Of a stretch of 64,000 nucleotides of DNA, positions 26,238-38,559 are shown in pieces. Origin of the DNA: Parasponia andersonii (Eukaryota; Streptophyta; Magnoliopsida; Rosales; Cannabaceae). The notes beneath the pieces are model-generated. The model had not been told where the DNA came from and did no database searches. It saw nothing but the letters and a program-made list of their open reading frames with translations. The stretch is from contig JXTB01000064.1 of the NCBI GenBank assembly GCA_002914805.1, positions 53,474-117,473 on the forward strand, written 5' to 3'. Within the stretch, counting starts at the first letter, position 1; every line of letters starts with the position of its first letter. A program made the translations under genes and the position numbers.

Positions 26238-28121
26238 CATACGTTTTTCATTTTTCCTGAAAAAATATTTGGCAAGTGATTTATTCTAGTTCAATTAAAT
26301 AGATAAATGATCGGAGTTTGCAATACTTGATAAAATGTACATGTTACAACTTAAAGAACATTATAGTTTAAAATAAAAAATGCTTAAATGAGATTTGGTA
26401 AATAATACATATTGAGAATCCCACATTTATGCCAAACTTACAGATTTTAAAGCAATTTTTTGAATAAAAAAATACTATGTAATTATCATTTTTATATATA
26501 AAAAAAAGCTGGAACTGTTTTTTTATTTTATTTTATTTTTATTTTTATTTTTATAAAATAATAATAATTAGTGGTAGGTGATTGAACAGCGAATTCCAAA
26601 TTAAAACCGCAGCAAATTAGTGCTATGTATCTGGGGTCCCATAGATATTATCTTTTCATGGCATTATCACATTAATTAATAATTTATTAAGCCATATTTA
26701 ACTTGTGATCACACTACTATAATATAAGAAAATATCGCATCAATACTTGGTCAAGAAATAATCTGATCAAAGAATTTAATCAAATTTCCATCCTTTCGGA
26801 AAGAAAACAACTGCTTAATTGCCAAAGTCAACTAGAAAACAGAAGAGTCACTCGTGCTCGAATGGACCACTCCTCTAACCACAGCTTGGACTTAATTAGT
26901 AAAGACAAAGCATGCTTTATATACTTACCACATTATTACACGTAGGAAAAATATTAAAACAATTTCCTTTCACTTTCATTATCGTTTCACCTATAATGCT
27001 TTATAACTTCTTTTGTTATGGTCTCTTTATTCTTGATTAAATATAAGAAGACAATCTGTAAACAACTAATCATGAATAATGCACTCTCCAAATAATTAAG
27101 CTACAAATAATATAATCGCTAAACAATGACTAATATAATTGAATATGTATAACTAATTAAGAAAGTAAAAATATAAAACCCTTAAAAAAAAGTACCAAAA
27201 TAAGATACGTGGTTTAGTCGATCACTAATTTGATTAGAAAGAGTAGTTAAAATGCATATAAATTATTCTCTTGGATTAGTTTACATAATATTGCTATTAA
27301 TGATCAGTCATCTTTTTATTGTAATTTGTAATTTTTCTTCCTGTGGAGTAAAAGCTTATCCAATTTTAAGATTAATAGAACTACTGTCCTGTCCTACATA
27401 ACCAATTTAAACCCTAGAGTCTTACCAATTTTCAGATACTAAGGAAGCATAATTAGCATTTAATCAGTGTATAATTGACTAATAAAATGTGCTCTCTTTT
27501 AGTCTTGTTCTCCTTATTATAGACTATAGGCTGTCGGTACTACCCTTACCAAACAAAAAGGAATCTCACACTACTAATCAAGTTCCTACTCACAATGATT
27601 ACGTTAATAAATATGACCAGACCAGGACATGATAGAATTGTATTTATCTGCCTTTACTTAATCGATCGAGATTTTAACACTTCATTGACCCTATAACCCG
27701 AAAATTCGATAAAAATTAACAGCTTAATTAATTAACAAGCAAATTAAATTTTCTTGTCTCACTTGGGGAACCTATTCTTTCTTCCTTGTGAGTTTGTTTG
27801 TTGAAGACTGAAGTTTGCATCTGCTGATAAACACTTTTGTTGTCTTATCCTTTCTCTTTGTTTTGTTTTGTTTTATTTTTTTAATTTTATTAAGAAAGAA
27901 GCAATTTACTAACAAAGTAATCTTATTTGTCATTCATGCTAATATTGATGGTCAAATAATAGCCACTTAATTTGTCAATTTAGTACTTGAAAAAAGTAAC
28001 CCTTGCCGTCTAAGCATAGCAATATGTAATTTTCTTGTTTTGAGTAAAGGGGTGAATTTACAGACTTAAAACAATGTACATTGGCTACCATCTCAACTAG
28101 GTTTAAAATTTACATTTTATA

Positions 28122-28159
28122 GATTTTTTTTTTTTTTTTTTTTGGGGGGGGGGGGGGGG
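28122..28159. repeat. Poly(T)-poly(G) homopolymer block
   Basis: About 21 T are followed immediately by about 17 G. Runs like this form unusual DNA structures and are often wrong in length in assemblies. Confidence 0.85.
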
Positions 28160-29524
28160 TAGCTTTGTACTTGTTCAAAGCTTTTCTCGTTCAAGATCTT
28201 TATCTAGTTAGTAGTATACTAGTAAAGGTCTTTTTCGTGCACAATCTAGCTAGTTTGATTAAGTGTTGATATATTTCCACTTTTAGAATAAATTTCCAAA
28301 GGAAAAAAATACCCCAAGTTATTGTAATATGTAACTCTACACTAATTAGCAACATTAGCTTGTTTCTCATCATTCAAATCATTAGGCAAGAATTTTGCCT
28401 AATTTAAAAGAGCAAAAAATCTGTTGGCAACCTTCATGTTGCAACCTTCATGTTGTAACATGACTAGTTTTACAGTCATATTGCAATATTCGACTAAATA
28501 TTTGATCTGATTAGATTTTTCAGTGTTGTCTCTTTATATTCTTTAGGTCACAATTTATATAGTTGTCAATCACAAAAATCTGATCATATTAATACATAGA
28601 CAGATTCAATTATATAGGAATGAGTAAATGACTCTTACCAAAATTAGTTTTGAGTATATGTCTATATTTCATTAAGGAAATTCCTTTAAATAAATACTTT
28701 ATATGCAATATCGTCTATGGAATTTTTTTTTAACTCATTTATGTTGATTTTCATTGATTAAAGTTACTCTAATCCGTGCCATTAGCTGTTAAAAGGTTTG
28801 AGTAACTGATTATTTTATTTCAGCAAAGAAATTTAGAAGTTTCCTTTTTTTGTTACAACATGTTTGAGTTGACAGATCATGTTGCAAGACATGGACAGAA
28901 TCAACAATTAATTTCTAGATTAGTTTTCTAAGTTTGGTAACGAATTTAGTTGATCTTGCAAGTCTTCTAATCAAAATTAAATACTCTTAAATGTTATTTT
29001 GTAGATCATACACGTGAAGGCTTGCTCTCTCACTCTATTTAAAGGCCACTCAAGAGTAACTTTAGGTAGAGAGACCACTATTGTATTATTTTTCGGGTGT
29101 AAAAAAAAGGTTTATCTTTTAGCCATATTTTAGACTTAGGAGGTATCCTAGTTATTTGAGTGACAATGTTTCAGGAGAGGTGCTGATTATCTTCGGAAGA
29201 AGATTGACTTCAAGTATCTGAAAGAATTTCAGAAGAACAAAGTCAACCTAAGACGAGTGGTACTTACTAGACACGTTGGTGAAAGAATACATCCATATTA
29301 CGATAATCAAAAGAGGGAGTCTTTTATTATATAAGTCAAATTGGTGTTTGTATTCATTCAAACTTTGCTAATAGTGTTTATTCTCTAGGCGTGGCCCCTT
29401 GGACATAGGTTATCGGGAGATAATTGGACCAAGTAAAAATATCTTGTATTATTTTTACAATTTCTGCATTACCACCTTACGTAATTAATAAGAAATTAAT
29501 TTTATTTAATAATACCTGATAAAC

Positions 29525-29540
29525 TTGGTATTAAAGTAGG
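29525..29540 (+). other. Primer-binding site of C1 (initiator tRNA-Met type)
   Basis: TTGGTATTAAAGTAGG resembles the usual copia site TTGGTATCAGAGC, with a few substitutions. It sits between the presumed 5' LTR and the gag start at 29613. Confidence 0.55.
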
Positions 29541-29612
29541 ACAATATTGTTATTAGTGAGATCTTGTAGTATATTTGATCTAATTTTTCAGGTATATCGT
29601 TCTTTGCTGAAG

Positions 29613-30580
29613 ATGGGTCCATTTCACGCCCTTCACTCCTTAATGGCACAAACTACTCCTATTAGAGGGCACGCATGAAAGCCATTATCAAAGCTCTTAA
29701 TGAAAAAACTTAAAGATCCATTCTTAGTGGTTAGAGTCCTCCACCTACTAAGGATGAAAAAGGGAAGGATGTTCTTAAACTCGAGTTGACATGATCATCT
29801 GATGATGACAAACTTGCTAATTACAATTCCAAGGCTTTGCATGCTAGCAGATGCTACTAAGATTAAAATAATTACTAATTGTGAATTTGCAAAAGAAGCG
29901 TGGGATATTTTGTAACTGTATTTTGAAGGTTTTGGTGATATGAGAAGAACCAAATTAATCATGTTGACTTTTAAATTTGACGAATTGAGAATGAGAGAAG
30001 ATAAAACATTATCTGAATATTTTATTAAGCTTTATGATATCTCTAACGAAGCTTTTGCTCTTGGAAAATATTTTTCAAATACAAAGATGGTTAGACAGAT
30101 TTTTCGATCATTGCTTGATAGGTTTCAACCAAAACTAATGGCAATAGAAGAGAGCGAAAACCTTGACATCATAAAAATTGAGGAGCTGATGAGGTCTCTT
30201 TAGACCTATGAGATGAACATTAAGTAGAGAAAAAAAAGAGAAATCCATTGCATTAAAGGCTGCATCTGAACTAATTGATGAGGAAGGTGAAGAAGAGAGT
30301 GATAAGTTTGCCTTCTTAACAAAGAACTTCAATAAGTTCTTAAAGAAAATAAGCAAAAAATCAAAACTTAACATTTCCAGTAGGTAAGCCCTCTTCTAAA
30401 CCTGATTCTAATAAAAAGAAAGGGATTCAATGCAGAGAATGCGAGAAGTATGGCCACATGCAAGCTAAGTGTGCTAATACCTTGAAGAAAAAGGCAAAGG
30501 CTATGACCTCTATATGAAGTGATAAGGAATTTGAAGGTAGTCAAGAAGATGATGACAATCATGTAAGTAGTCACATAGCC
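29613..30580 (+). pseudogene. C1 gag remnant (UBN2-type with CCHC knuckle)
   Basis: The reading begins MGPFHAL and continues in pieces in more than one frame. The best piece is 29940-30203, with RTKLIMLTFKFDELRMRED, a UBN2-type copia gag segment. A complete zinc knuckle of the form CX2CX4HX4C (C-RE-C-EKYG-H-MQAK-C) lies at 30431-30472. Stops (for example 30201) and frameshifts break the frame. In the living family gag would form the particle and bind the RNA. Confidence 0.8.
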
Positions 30581-31401
30581 TTTGGTGTTTCTTTGGTTTC
30601 AGAAAATGTTTCTTCTTTGTAGAAATCTGCAGGTTATGTTGCAACATAGTCTATGCAGCAGTTCTGTTGCAATATCCGGGATAAAAAAAGATCATGATAT
30701 TGATTCTGATAGTGATGAATCTGAACTGAATGAAGAATCAATTCAAGTATCATATGAGAATATGTACTCTCAATGGATTAGAGTGGTTGATTAGAACAGA
30801 TCACTTGAAAGAAGAATTTCTGCCCTTATTCAGTGTAAGGAGAATTCAAAAAACAAAGTGTAGAAATTAGAGGCTTTGCTTGCTGTAAAAGAAGCAAAGT
30901 TAAAAGAAGTTTTAGCTAAACTTGAATGGACTCAAAAGTCCTTAAAAATGTTGAATTCAGGGACTTCTAATCTGGATCATATTCTGACAATTGTAAAATT
31001 CAGTTCTAATCATAAAGGACTCAGATTTAAATGTAAGCAGTCTAACTCTAAAACTGTTTTTGTTAAGAGTTCTGTTTTGAACTCTTGTACAGAAACAACT
31101 ACTGATGTTGCAACACAGAATAAAATTATATCATCAACATAAGTTACAAGTACTTATGCTGATGTTGCAACACATAGATATCATGTTGCAACACACCATA
31201 AATCAGCAGCATCTAGTTCGATAGGTAAGTATGGTAAGTCTATTCCAACTTGTCACTTTTGCAGGTGTTAAAGGTCATATCAGACCTTAGTATTTTACAT
31301 TAATGAATTTTTTAGAAAATAAATATTTTTCACGTATAATTCCTTTCCAAAGGAAAACACCTAGAAAAAAGATTGATCTTTTAAATAAAACAAGAAAAAT
31401 T

Positions 31402-32120
31402 TAGATTAAAAAATATGAATTGAATTGTTTTGGTGCTTTTACTTATTTTAGAACATTTGCTATTAATGGTTGGTATTTTGATAGTAGGTGTTCTAGGCAC
31501 ATGACAGGTGACAAATCCATACTGGAGAATTACAAGGAAGATGCTTTTGGACTTATCACTTTTAGTGATGTTGTGAAAGGAAGAGTTCTTGGAAGAGGAT
31601 CTCTCAATATTGAAGGATTCCCTAGATTGAAGAATGTTTTACATATTGAAGGACTTCAGGCTAACTGGATTAGCATAAGTCAGATTTGTGATCAGAATCT
31701 TCATGTTCATTTTACTCATGATAAATGTGTTGTCATGGATGAAAATGGGAACTCTATTTTAGAAGGATTGAGATCTATTGATAATTGTTATACTTTGACT
31801 AATCCAAAAACCTGTAATGGTGTATCTATGAATGAGATTGATTTATGGCATGAAAAATTGAGACATTTGAATTTTAAAATGTTAAAAAGAATTGTCTCTA
31901 TAAGTGCCATTCGAGGATTACCAGTTCTAGGTAAAAAGTCACCAGGTATATATGGACCTTGTCAAATTGGGAAACAATTGAAGACTACACACAAAGTTGT
32001 ACAATATGTTACAACATCGAAGGTGCTGGAGCTACTTCATATGGATCTGATGGATCCTATTCAAGTAGAAAGCATTGGAGATTTTACCTTTACCAAACTG
32101 ATTTCCAAGGCTTAGAAATA
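31402..32120 (+). pseudogene. C1 protease and N-terminal integrase remnant
   Basis: An open frame (31420-32115) holds the aspartic protease active-site block, but as DSRCSRHMTG: the Gly of the essential D-S/T-G triad is Arg (codons at 31480-31488). The gag-pre-integrase block LWHEKLRHLNFKML follows. The integrase zinc-binding domain is damaged: YGPCQIGKQ has lost the first Cys of the usual CXXC. The similarity fades near 32100, where foreign sequence begins. Confidence 0.8.
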
Positions 32121-32189
32121 GATTTTAGGACTCAAGAGGACCTAAAGAAACTATTATATAAGTAGGAACAAGTGGAGAATTGAAATTAA

Positions 32190-32990
32190 AGGACAAGACC
32201 TAGAAAGAAAAACTAGTAGAATTACCTTGACTAGTTTTAATCTATCTTGGGTATTTTGCACTTTACTTTCCATATGTCTAGCTCTAAAATATCTTTAGCA
32301 TAGTCACTATATTACTGGTCACTCTTATACACCCCCGTGTAACCAAAGTTGGTGAATCCTACTCTTTGCCTTCCTTTTTCAGATTCACCTCAGTGCTACT
32401 AGGCAAAGCATCTTGAGGTCGGCTAGTGATGGCATTGGCCAATTATACTACTTGTGTCGCCAATGATCTTATGGTGGCCACCTGGTTTTGAAGAATTGCC
32501 TCATTCTTTGCTATATACTATACAAGCAATTCTTCTAATGAGGGCTTCTTCTCCTACAATGATTACCCTTAAGGAGGGAGACTGGGTAGATGCATTGATC
32601 TTCTAACTTAGTTATGGACTTGTTGATTCTGATTATCCCAAGAAATGTACAGATGATTCCTCCAACCATGATTATAAGAGTTAGAATATAATTACCCTGC
32701 TACCTATTGAAGTTCCCCACAAATTATGCTGACTCCATATTCATAGAAACATGATCATAAATTCCTACTGAACTCTTCACAGCATGTACTCCATGAATGG
32801 CCATAGAATCAATCTTTTTGGCCAAGGCACTTACCTAAGCTGTCAATGATGAAATGCCTTCTAACTCATTGATAATCACAACTATCTTTTGATTGACATG
32901 CTCAAAAGTTCATTGATATTTGTTTGCTGCCATTTCCTCCAACAAATCATAAGCTTCACAAAATTCCAAGAAAGGCTTAACACTCTTTTG
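32190..32990 (-). pseudogene. Ty3/gypsy gag fragment inserted in C1, opposite strand
   Basis: Read on the minus strand from about 32990, this gives AYDLLEEMAANKYQ, then ALAKKIDSMAIHGVHAVKSS, then FVGNFNR, and near 32430 QVATIRSLATQVVQLANA. These match the order and spacing of the gag of the Athila/Tat-like element G1 (compare 37670-38030 on the plus strand) but belong to a separate, more decayed copy. Several stops are present. No LTR or target duplication was seen, so it may have arrived by recombination. Confidence 0.7.
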
Positions 32991-33019
32991 CAAAGGAATT
33001 ACTCTATCTAATGAGAATT

Positions 33020-33690
33020 CTCCTAAGACAGAAAAATAGAAAGAACAGATGAGAAATATCCTTTATGCTTTTGTAGTGGAAAGTCTCATGTATGCTATGC
33101 TTTATATGAGACCAGATATTTATTATGCTATTGAGATTATAAGTCATTACCAATCCAATCCATGACCTGAACATTGGGATGCAGTCAAATATATTATGGA
33201 GAAGATCTAACACATCTTGGATATACTGATTCAGATTTTTAATCTGATAAAACTCTAGAAAATCAACCTCTGGTTCAATCTTTACCCTTGGTAATAGAGC
33301 CACTATATGGAGGAGTAAAGGCAATCTTGTGTTATAGAGTCAACCATGGAGGTTGAATATGTGGCAATTTCTGAAGCAGCTAAAGAGACGATCTGGTTTT
33401 GTAATTTCTTTATAGATCTCGAGGTAGTACCTAGAGCATAGTAACCTATAACACTCTACTGTGATAACAGTGGAGCAGTTGTTAACTTTAGAGAGCCCAG
33501 AAGCCACAAGAGAGGAAAATACATAGAAAGAAAATATTATGTACTCAGAGAAATTGTTCAAAGAGGAGACATGATAGTGAGTAAGATAGCATCTATAGAG
33601 AACTTGCTGATCCTTTTACTAAATCTTTGGCTACCAAAGTATTTGAGGATCACCTAGAAGGAATAGGACTACGTGACATGTCACATCTGT
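33020..33690 (+). pseudogene. C1 C-terminal RT and RNase H remnant
   Basis: The pieces ESLMYAMLYMRPDIYYAIEI (33080-33140), MEVEYVAISEAAKETIWF, LYCDNSGAVVNF and EPRSHKRGKYIERKYYVLRE are the end of copia reverse transcriptase and its RNase H. ENLADPFTKSLATKVFEDHL closes the polyprotein. Frameshifts and stops separate them. Confidence 0.8.
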
Positions 33691-33710
33691 TTTTTGGTCA
33701 AGTGGGAGAT

Positions 33711-33821
33711 TGTTGCACTAAAGATTTGATAACCTTATTCTAAGAAGCTCATTTCTAGTATTACCAAACCCTCATGCGAGAGCTTATTACAATATCCGTG
33801 TGATAATTTTGGGAATGATAC

Positions 33822-33868
<47 letters not shown>

Positions 33869-34639
33869 GCAAAGGTTAGAGTTGAACAGAGGAAATCATA
33901 TTTTGGGTCTAATATTATGAACTGATTTCACATGACTATTATTGGAATATTATAATCCTTCATGCTTCTTTATGTAAATCATGATAATCAAATTAGTCTT
34001 AGTCTAAATATTTTGTTCCATATTTTACTTTTCTGTCATTAGCTCGTAGTTTGCATTCCCATATTTTGAATATATAAAAACTATTTATTTTTAGTCCAAG
34101 TTTAAAATGTAAATTCATCTATCATCATGTGCTTAGTGATTATAGAAATTTATCCTTCGAAGAAAAAAAATAGGAGCACGTCAACTATACTAATAGCAAA
34201 GAGCATTTCACAGAAGAAGAAAACACAAAGAAGCACAAGATTAAGGTAAGTAACGTTACATCTGCAATGTAAGAATTATTTACTTCTGTGAACTTGTGGA
34301 ATCCTTGGATTATATGAAAAATATATTTTTGTTATTATGTTATGCCTAAAGCATAAACATCAAAATTTGTTATTCTAACTTACATGAGACATGAACATGT
34401 GATGTATTTATATTGTCTAATAAGTACTGGTGAATAGGTATTGGTTGAAATGAGTAATTATAAATTATACCCAAACACTCCCATACAAATGCACACGGTC
34501 ACAAGTAATATAAATTTAGGAGTTAGAGTGTTGAACCCATAAGAATTGATTACAAAAACTAAGCTAAGTATGAAAAATGGCCAATCCTAACTTTATCCAA
34601 CAAAAATATGGATTTTAAAGAAATAAAACAAAGCAAGAA
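33711..34639. other. AT-rich stretch between C1 and the C2 remnant
   Basis: It may begin with a 3' LTR of C1 (TGTTGCAC at 33711). It holds a (TA)n microsatellite at 33826-33865 and is otherwise AT-rich without coding signal. Part of 34440-34600 could be LTR or leader of another element, but I cannot support this. Confidence 0.4.
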
Positions 34640-35408
34640 TTCACCTTGCCATCTTTCCAGTTGTCTTACAACCTTCCCACTACAACAAGGCTGTGGAGGA
34701 TTTTGAGAATTTCATTAGCTGGTTGTTGTTGTACAATAGGCTGAATATTTTGTTCTAGAGGAAGTGGTCTACCAGTACGTGATGCTTGCTTTACAACCAG
34801 TGGATTCACAGCTTGAGTCCTATATGGAACTTATTATTGTGTAACTACTGTTTGTGTTTGAGTACTTTTAGTCCTCCAATGACATCATCTCATCAATCAC
34901 AGGTATTTTAACATTTGGAATATCTGTGGTTGAAGTCTTTGGCAATTCTTGTAATAATTACTTCACTTTTAGGCTAGTAATTAATCATACAGTCAAATAA
35001 AGTCACATTTGTATTAACAAATACCTTATTGTTATAAAACTATAAAGACAACACCTCTCGTATCTTTTGGGATAACATACAAATATTAGACTTCTTAAAT
35101 CCAATTTCTTCTTATCTTTCTATTTCTTTTACATATGGGTAGGACTTTCTTATTTAAGAGGATAAGGCAAATAAGATTTGCAGCTAATCTATGATCACAA
35201 CGTGTCTTTGAAACAAAATATTATATGAAACAATATTAAGAGTCATTTTTGTATTCCTAAAACGAGATTAATAATAATGAATAATAGAATGAACTAAGTC
35301 AAATAGGGTTCTATTTCTCTTTTCCGTAACATCATTCTGCTGAGGTATGATTGGTGAGAATTGAGAAATCTTATAATGAGGAATTATTGCTTATATCATA
35401 GTGATAAC
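34640..35408 (-). pseudogene. Copia integrase C-terminal and integrase-RT linker remnant (left part of C2)
   Basis: On the minus strand from about 35380 the sequence reads SQFSPIIPQQNDVTEKRNRT followed by LFDLVHSII, the copia integrase block usually ending PQQNGVAERKNRT. Further on (34850-34680) comes a Pro/Gln-rich linker of the type found between integrase and RT. Stops and frame changes are frequent. It ends exactly where the G1 LTR begins, so it is probably the left half of the copia element whose gag and 5' LTR lie at 56.8-60.9 kb. Confidence 0.65.
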
Positions 35409-36863
35409 TATTAAGTGTATTTTACACTTAGTTTTAGCCTCCTTTCAAGCTTAAGAATTGCTCATCTTTGGGCTCTGTTTATTCGATTTATTGTTTTTTA
35501 TGCACATTTCTAGGGAGAAGTCTTTAAGTAAAGAATATTGAGTTTTAGAGCTAAATCAAGGGTAAACTGAGTCAAATTGATGTCAAATACGCATCATAAT
35601 GAGCAGAGACAGGGGAAAGACTTCTCAATGAGAAGATTTTAAGTGAGTAAACACTAGGTAGTGGTGCTAGGGTGCCACAATTTGGAGCCATTTCTTTTAG
35701 AGAGTTGGCGCTGCATCACCGAAACTTGGCACTGCAACCTGGGTAGTGTGGCACACGTAACATTGTTTCCTGAGAACTACGTTGCATTATAGTGCCATAT
35801 TTTAGCATTGTAGCACTGGTTGAAGCCATCTGACTCATTCATTGCGACACTATGGTTTTAATTTGGATTTGCAGCACCAAAAAGTGCATAACAGCTCATG
35901 GAAATCCTAGATTTTGATTCGTTGCTTCTTATATTTAGCGCTCCTTTCTCTCATTTGAAGGAGTATTTCTAAGGGAGAAACAACACCAAGGAAAGGGATT
36001 CAATTCCAAGAAATCTGACTAGAAGCTTTAAAAGAGTTTTTCTTTCCTCTTGCTCTTATCTTTCGCTTCTATTTTCTGCAAATATACCTATATAATTCTT
36101 GTTATATTTGTTGTGACTCATTTTGTATGAACATAAACTAAACTCAATCTTCAGGAAGGCAATTAAAGCTCTAATGTAATTCAATTACTTTATTTTCCTC
36201 TATTTTATATGATATCCATTATTGAATTGATTGTTCTGTCTTGAGCTTAATGCATTTTTTTTTTCTTGGCCATTAAATAGAGTTGTATTGTGAAACCTAT
36301 ATGAACTTGGGAAGGGGAATTTAGATTTGGCCATAGATAGAATAACATAAGATTGTCTAATATGGGGTGAGTTTGCATAGGATAGGAATATATTTATGTG
36401 GTTAGTGTAACCATTTTGAAAATAACTAAACTTAATGAATCTAGTCAATTTATATTAACATATTATCTTATCTAGGTATTTTCACTTATGTCTTGGAAAA
36501 AAGTTTGTGAATACAATTGAATTTCTAGTTGTCAACTCTAATTGGATAATTGAATTATGAGAAAAACTAGTAGTTGGAAGAGTTTGAGGGTAGATTGTAT
36601 TCTTAGATTCCTTATCATTGCATTAAGAACAATTTTTGGTTGCTTATTTTTGATTTCTATTCTTGTATTTTACATTGTTAATTACTCTTAATTCTTGTTT
36701 GAAATAATCATTTATCATTATATGGATAAATTGGAAACTAGTTTCGGTTAGTAGTTAGCAGTTGTAAATCGAGTACTCTCTATCGGAACGATACTCTTTT
36801 ACTTTCTATATTACTTGTTGTGACTCGTATACTTACAGTTTGTGTGTTAGAAGTAGCCTAACA
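35409..36863 (+). repeat. 5' LTR of G1 (1455 bp)
   Basis: It begins TATTAAGTGTATTTTACACT and ends CCTAACA. It aligns along its length with 41603-42516 plus 56136-56394. Its unbroken sequence across the insertion point (GGGTAGATT..ATTCTTAGATT) shows what the 3' LTR looked like before C3 inserted. Confidence 0.88.
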
Positions 36864-36869
36864 AGTTTT

Positions 36870-36887
36870 TGGTGCTGTTGCTGGGGA
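36870..36887 (+). other. Primer-binding site of G1
   Basis: TGGTGCTGTTGCTGGGGA follows the LTR end after six bases. It matches, with a few changes, the TGGCGCCGTTGCCGGGGA site of plant Athila/Tat-type gypsy elements. Confidence 0.8.
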
Positions 36888-37009
36888 GTACAGTGATTTA
36901 TTTCTTGCTAATACTAATATCTGTTAGTTTAGATTTAATTCGAATCTTTTTGGTCTTATTGTGAATGTCAGGTGCTTAATTTTATTATATAAGACGTACA
37001 AAGAGTGCA

Positions 37010-38150
37010 GAATTCATACCATTTGATCCTGAGATTGAGCGTACTTTGAGAAAAATTCAAAGACTAGAATCAAGGTGTCAACCCTCAAGTAGCTATAGGA
37101 GACTAAGACAATACTTGATGAGTTTGGTCCTAGCATATAGATACCAGCTATCAATACTAGCAATTTTGAGTTAAAGTTAACAATCATTCAGATGGTTTAA
37201 GCCGTGTGCCAATTTGGTGGTTTGCCTAGTAATGATCCTAACTAATATATCATGAATTTTATGGAGATATACGATACTTTCAAGCACAATGGAGTTAGCG
37301 AGGATGCCATTTGCTTGAGGTTGTTCTTATTCTCTTAAAGGGATAAGGCTAAGGGCTGGTTAAATGCCTTACCCTTGGGATCAATCACTACTTGGGATGA
37401 CTTAGCTCAGAAATTTCTTGCTAAATTCTTCCTTCTAGCCAAGATCGCTAAGTTAAGGGATGACATCACTTATTCTATATAATTTGACAATGAATCCTTA
37501 TACGAGGCTTGGGAGTACTATAAAGAGTTGATGAGGAAGTGTCTACACTATGGGATACACAAGTGACTACTTGTTCAAATGTTCTATAATGGGTTGATGG
37601 GTCATTTAAGAACCATTGCAGATATGGTAGCCAGTGGTACATTGATGGGTAAATCAACAAATGATGCTTATAAGTTATTGGAGGAAATGGTGGTAAATAG
37701 CTACCAATAGCCTTCCGAGCATCTCAATCTAAGGAGAGCTGCTAGTATCAATAAGTTAGAAGTTATTTCTTCATTGACAACTCAAGTTAGTGTATTAACC
37801 AAGAATTTGGAGTCAATGACCAAGAAGCTCGATTCTATGGCAGTCCGTGGAGTTCATACGATACAAAGCTTGGCTGGAGCTTGTAAGCAATATGGTGACA
37901 ACCATTTGAGTACCTATTGCCCTTTGAATATAGAGTTAGCTCACTTCGTGGGGAACTACAATCAGCAACAACACAACAATCCATACTCCAACTCTTACAA
38001 CTCAGAATGGAGAAATCAACCAAATTTCTCCTGAAGTAACCAAAATTAACAAAGGCGGAATCCTAACACAAGATCAATACAATATCATGGATTTCAGAAT
38101 CAAGAGTAACCATCGCAAGAGAAGACGCCATCTATGGAGGAAATACTTAT
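37010..38150 (+). pseudogene. G1 gag remnant
   Basis: An N-terminal piece reads EFIPFDPEIERTLRKIQR (about 37010-37065). The retrotransposon gag core (37200-37690) reads in pieces IYDTFKHNGVSEDAI, KAKGWLNALPLGSITTWDDL, SLYEAWEYYKEL and YKLLEEMVVNSYQ. An open frame (37774-38034) with TTQVSVLTKNLESMTKKLDS and FVGNYNQQQHNNPY follows. Stops (for example in FSL-stop-RDKAKG) and frameshifts show decay. Confidence 0.82.
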
Positions 38151-38559
38151 GTAATATGTTGCAAAGAAGGAAGCCACCCTTTAAAATCAAGCAACCATAA
38201 TGATATCCTTGAAGACACTGGCCAACTCTATGGCCAACTGGCCTCAAGGAACATTACCTAGTAATACTGAAGTAAATCCAAGAAATAGGAGTAAAGAACA
38301 TTATAATGCTATTATATTGAGATGTGGGAAAGAGTAATTGAAAAATTGCTGAGAATGCACTTTTCCATCTCTACTAATTGTTGAAGAAGTTGTTGAGGAA
38401 GAGCAAATTGGAAAGAATGGTGTAGAGAAGCTAATTGAAGAAGTGAGCATTGGGAGTCTATCAACATCACTATCAAAGCCATGTCCTTATAATCCACTAT
38501 TATCTTTCCCTAAATGCTTTCGAAAAAAGGAGCTTGATCAATAATTCTCCAAGTTCTTG

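Larger units (their letters stand above)
25188..28421. other. AT-rich intergenic spacer upstream of the GT43 gene
   Basis: Mostly AT-rich non-coding DNA. It holds (TA)n runs at 25453-25487 and 26203-26235, an A tract at about 25580-25600, and a T tract followed by a G tract at about 28122-28159. Open frames are short and unsupported. I see no LTR, tRNA or host gene. The right limit is set by the probable start of the C1 LTR. Confidence 0.5.
28422..33710 (+). mobile_element. Decayed Ty1/copia LTR retrotransposon C1
   Basis: Gene order gag, protease, integrase, RT, RNase H on the plus strand identifies copia. The probable 5' LTR runs from TGTTG at 28422 to about 29515, with a TATTTAAA box at 29036-29043. 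A degenerate primer-binding site and gag follow. RNase H ends near 33690, then a purine tract (33700-33709, AAGTGGGAGA) and TGTTGCAC (33711) mark a likely 3' LTR start, but I could not match it to the 5' LTR. A block of opposite-strand gypsy sequence replaces most of integrase and RT. Stops and frameshifts are frequent, so the element is dead. The 5' LTR limits are approximate. Confidence 0.75.
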
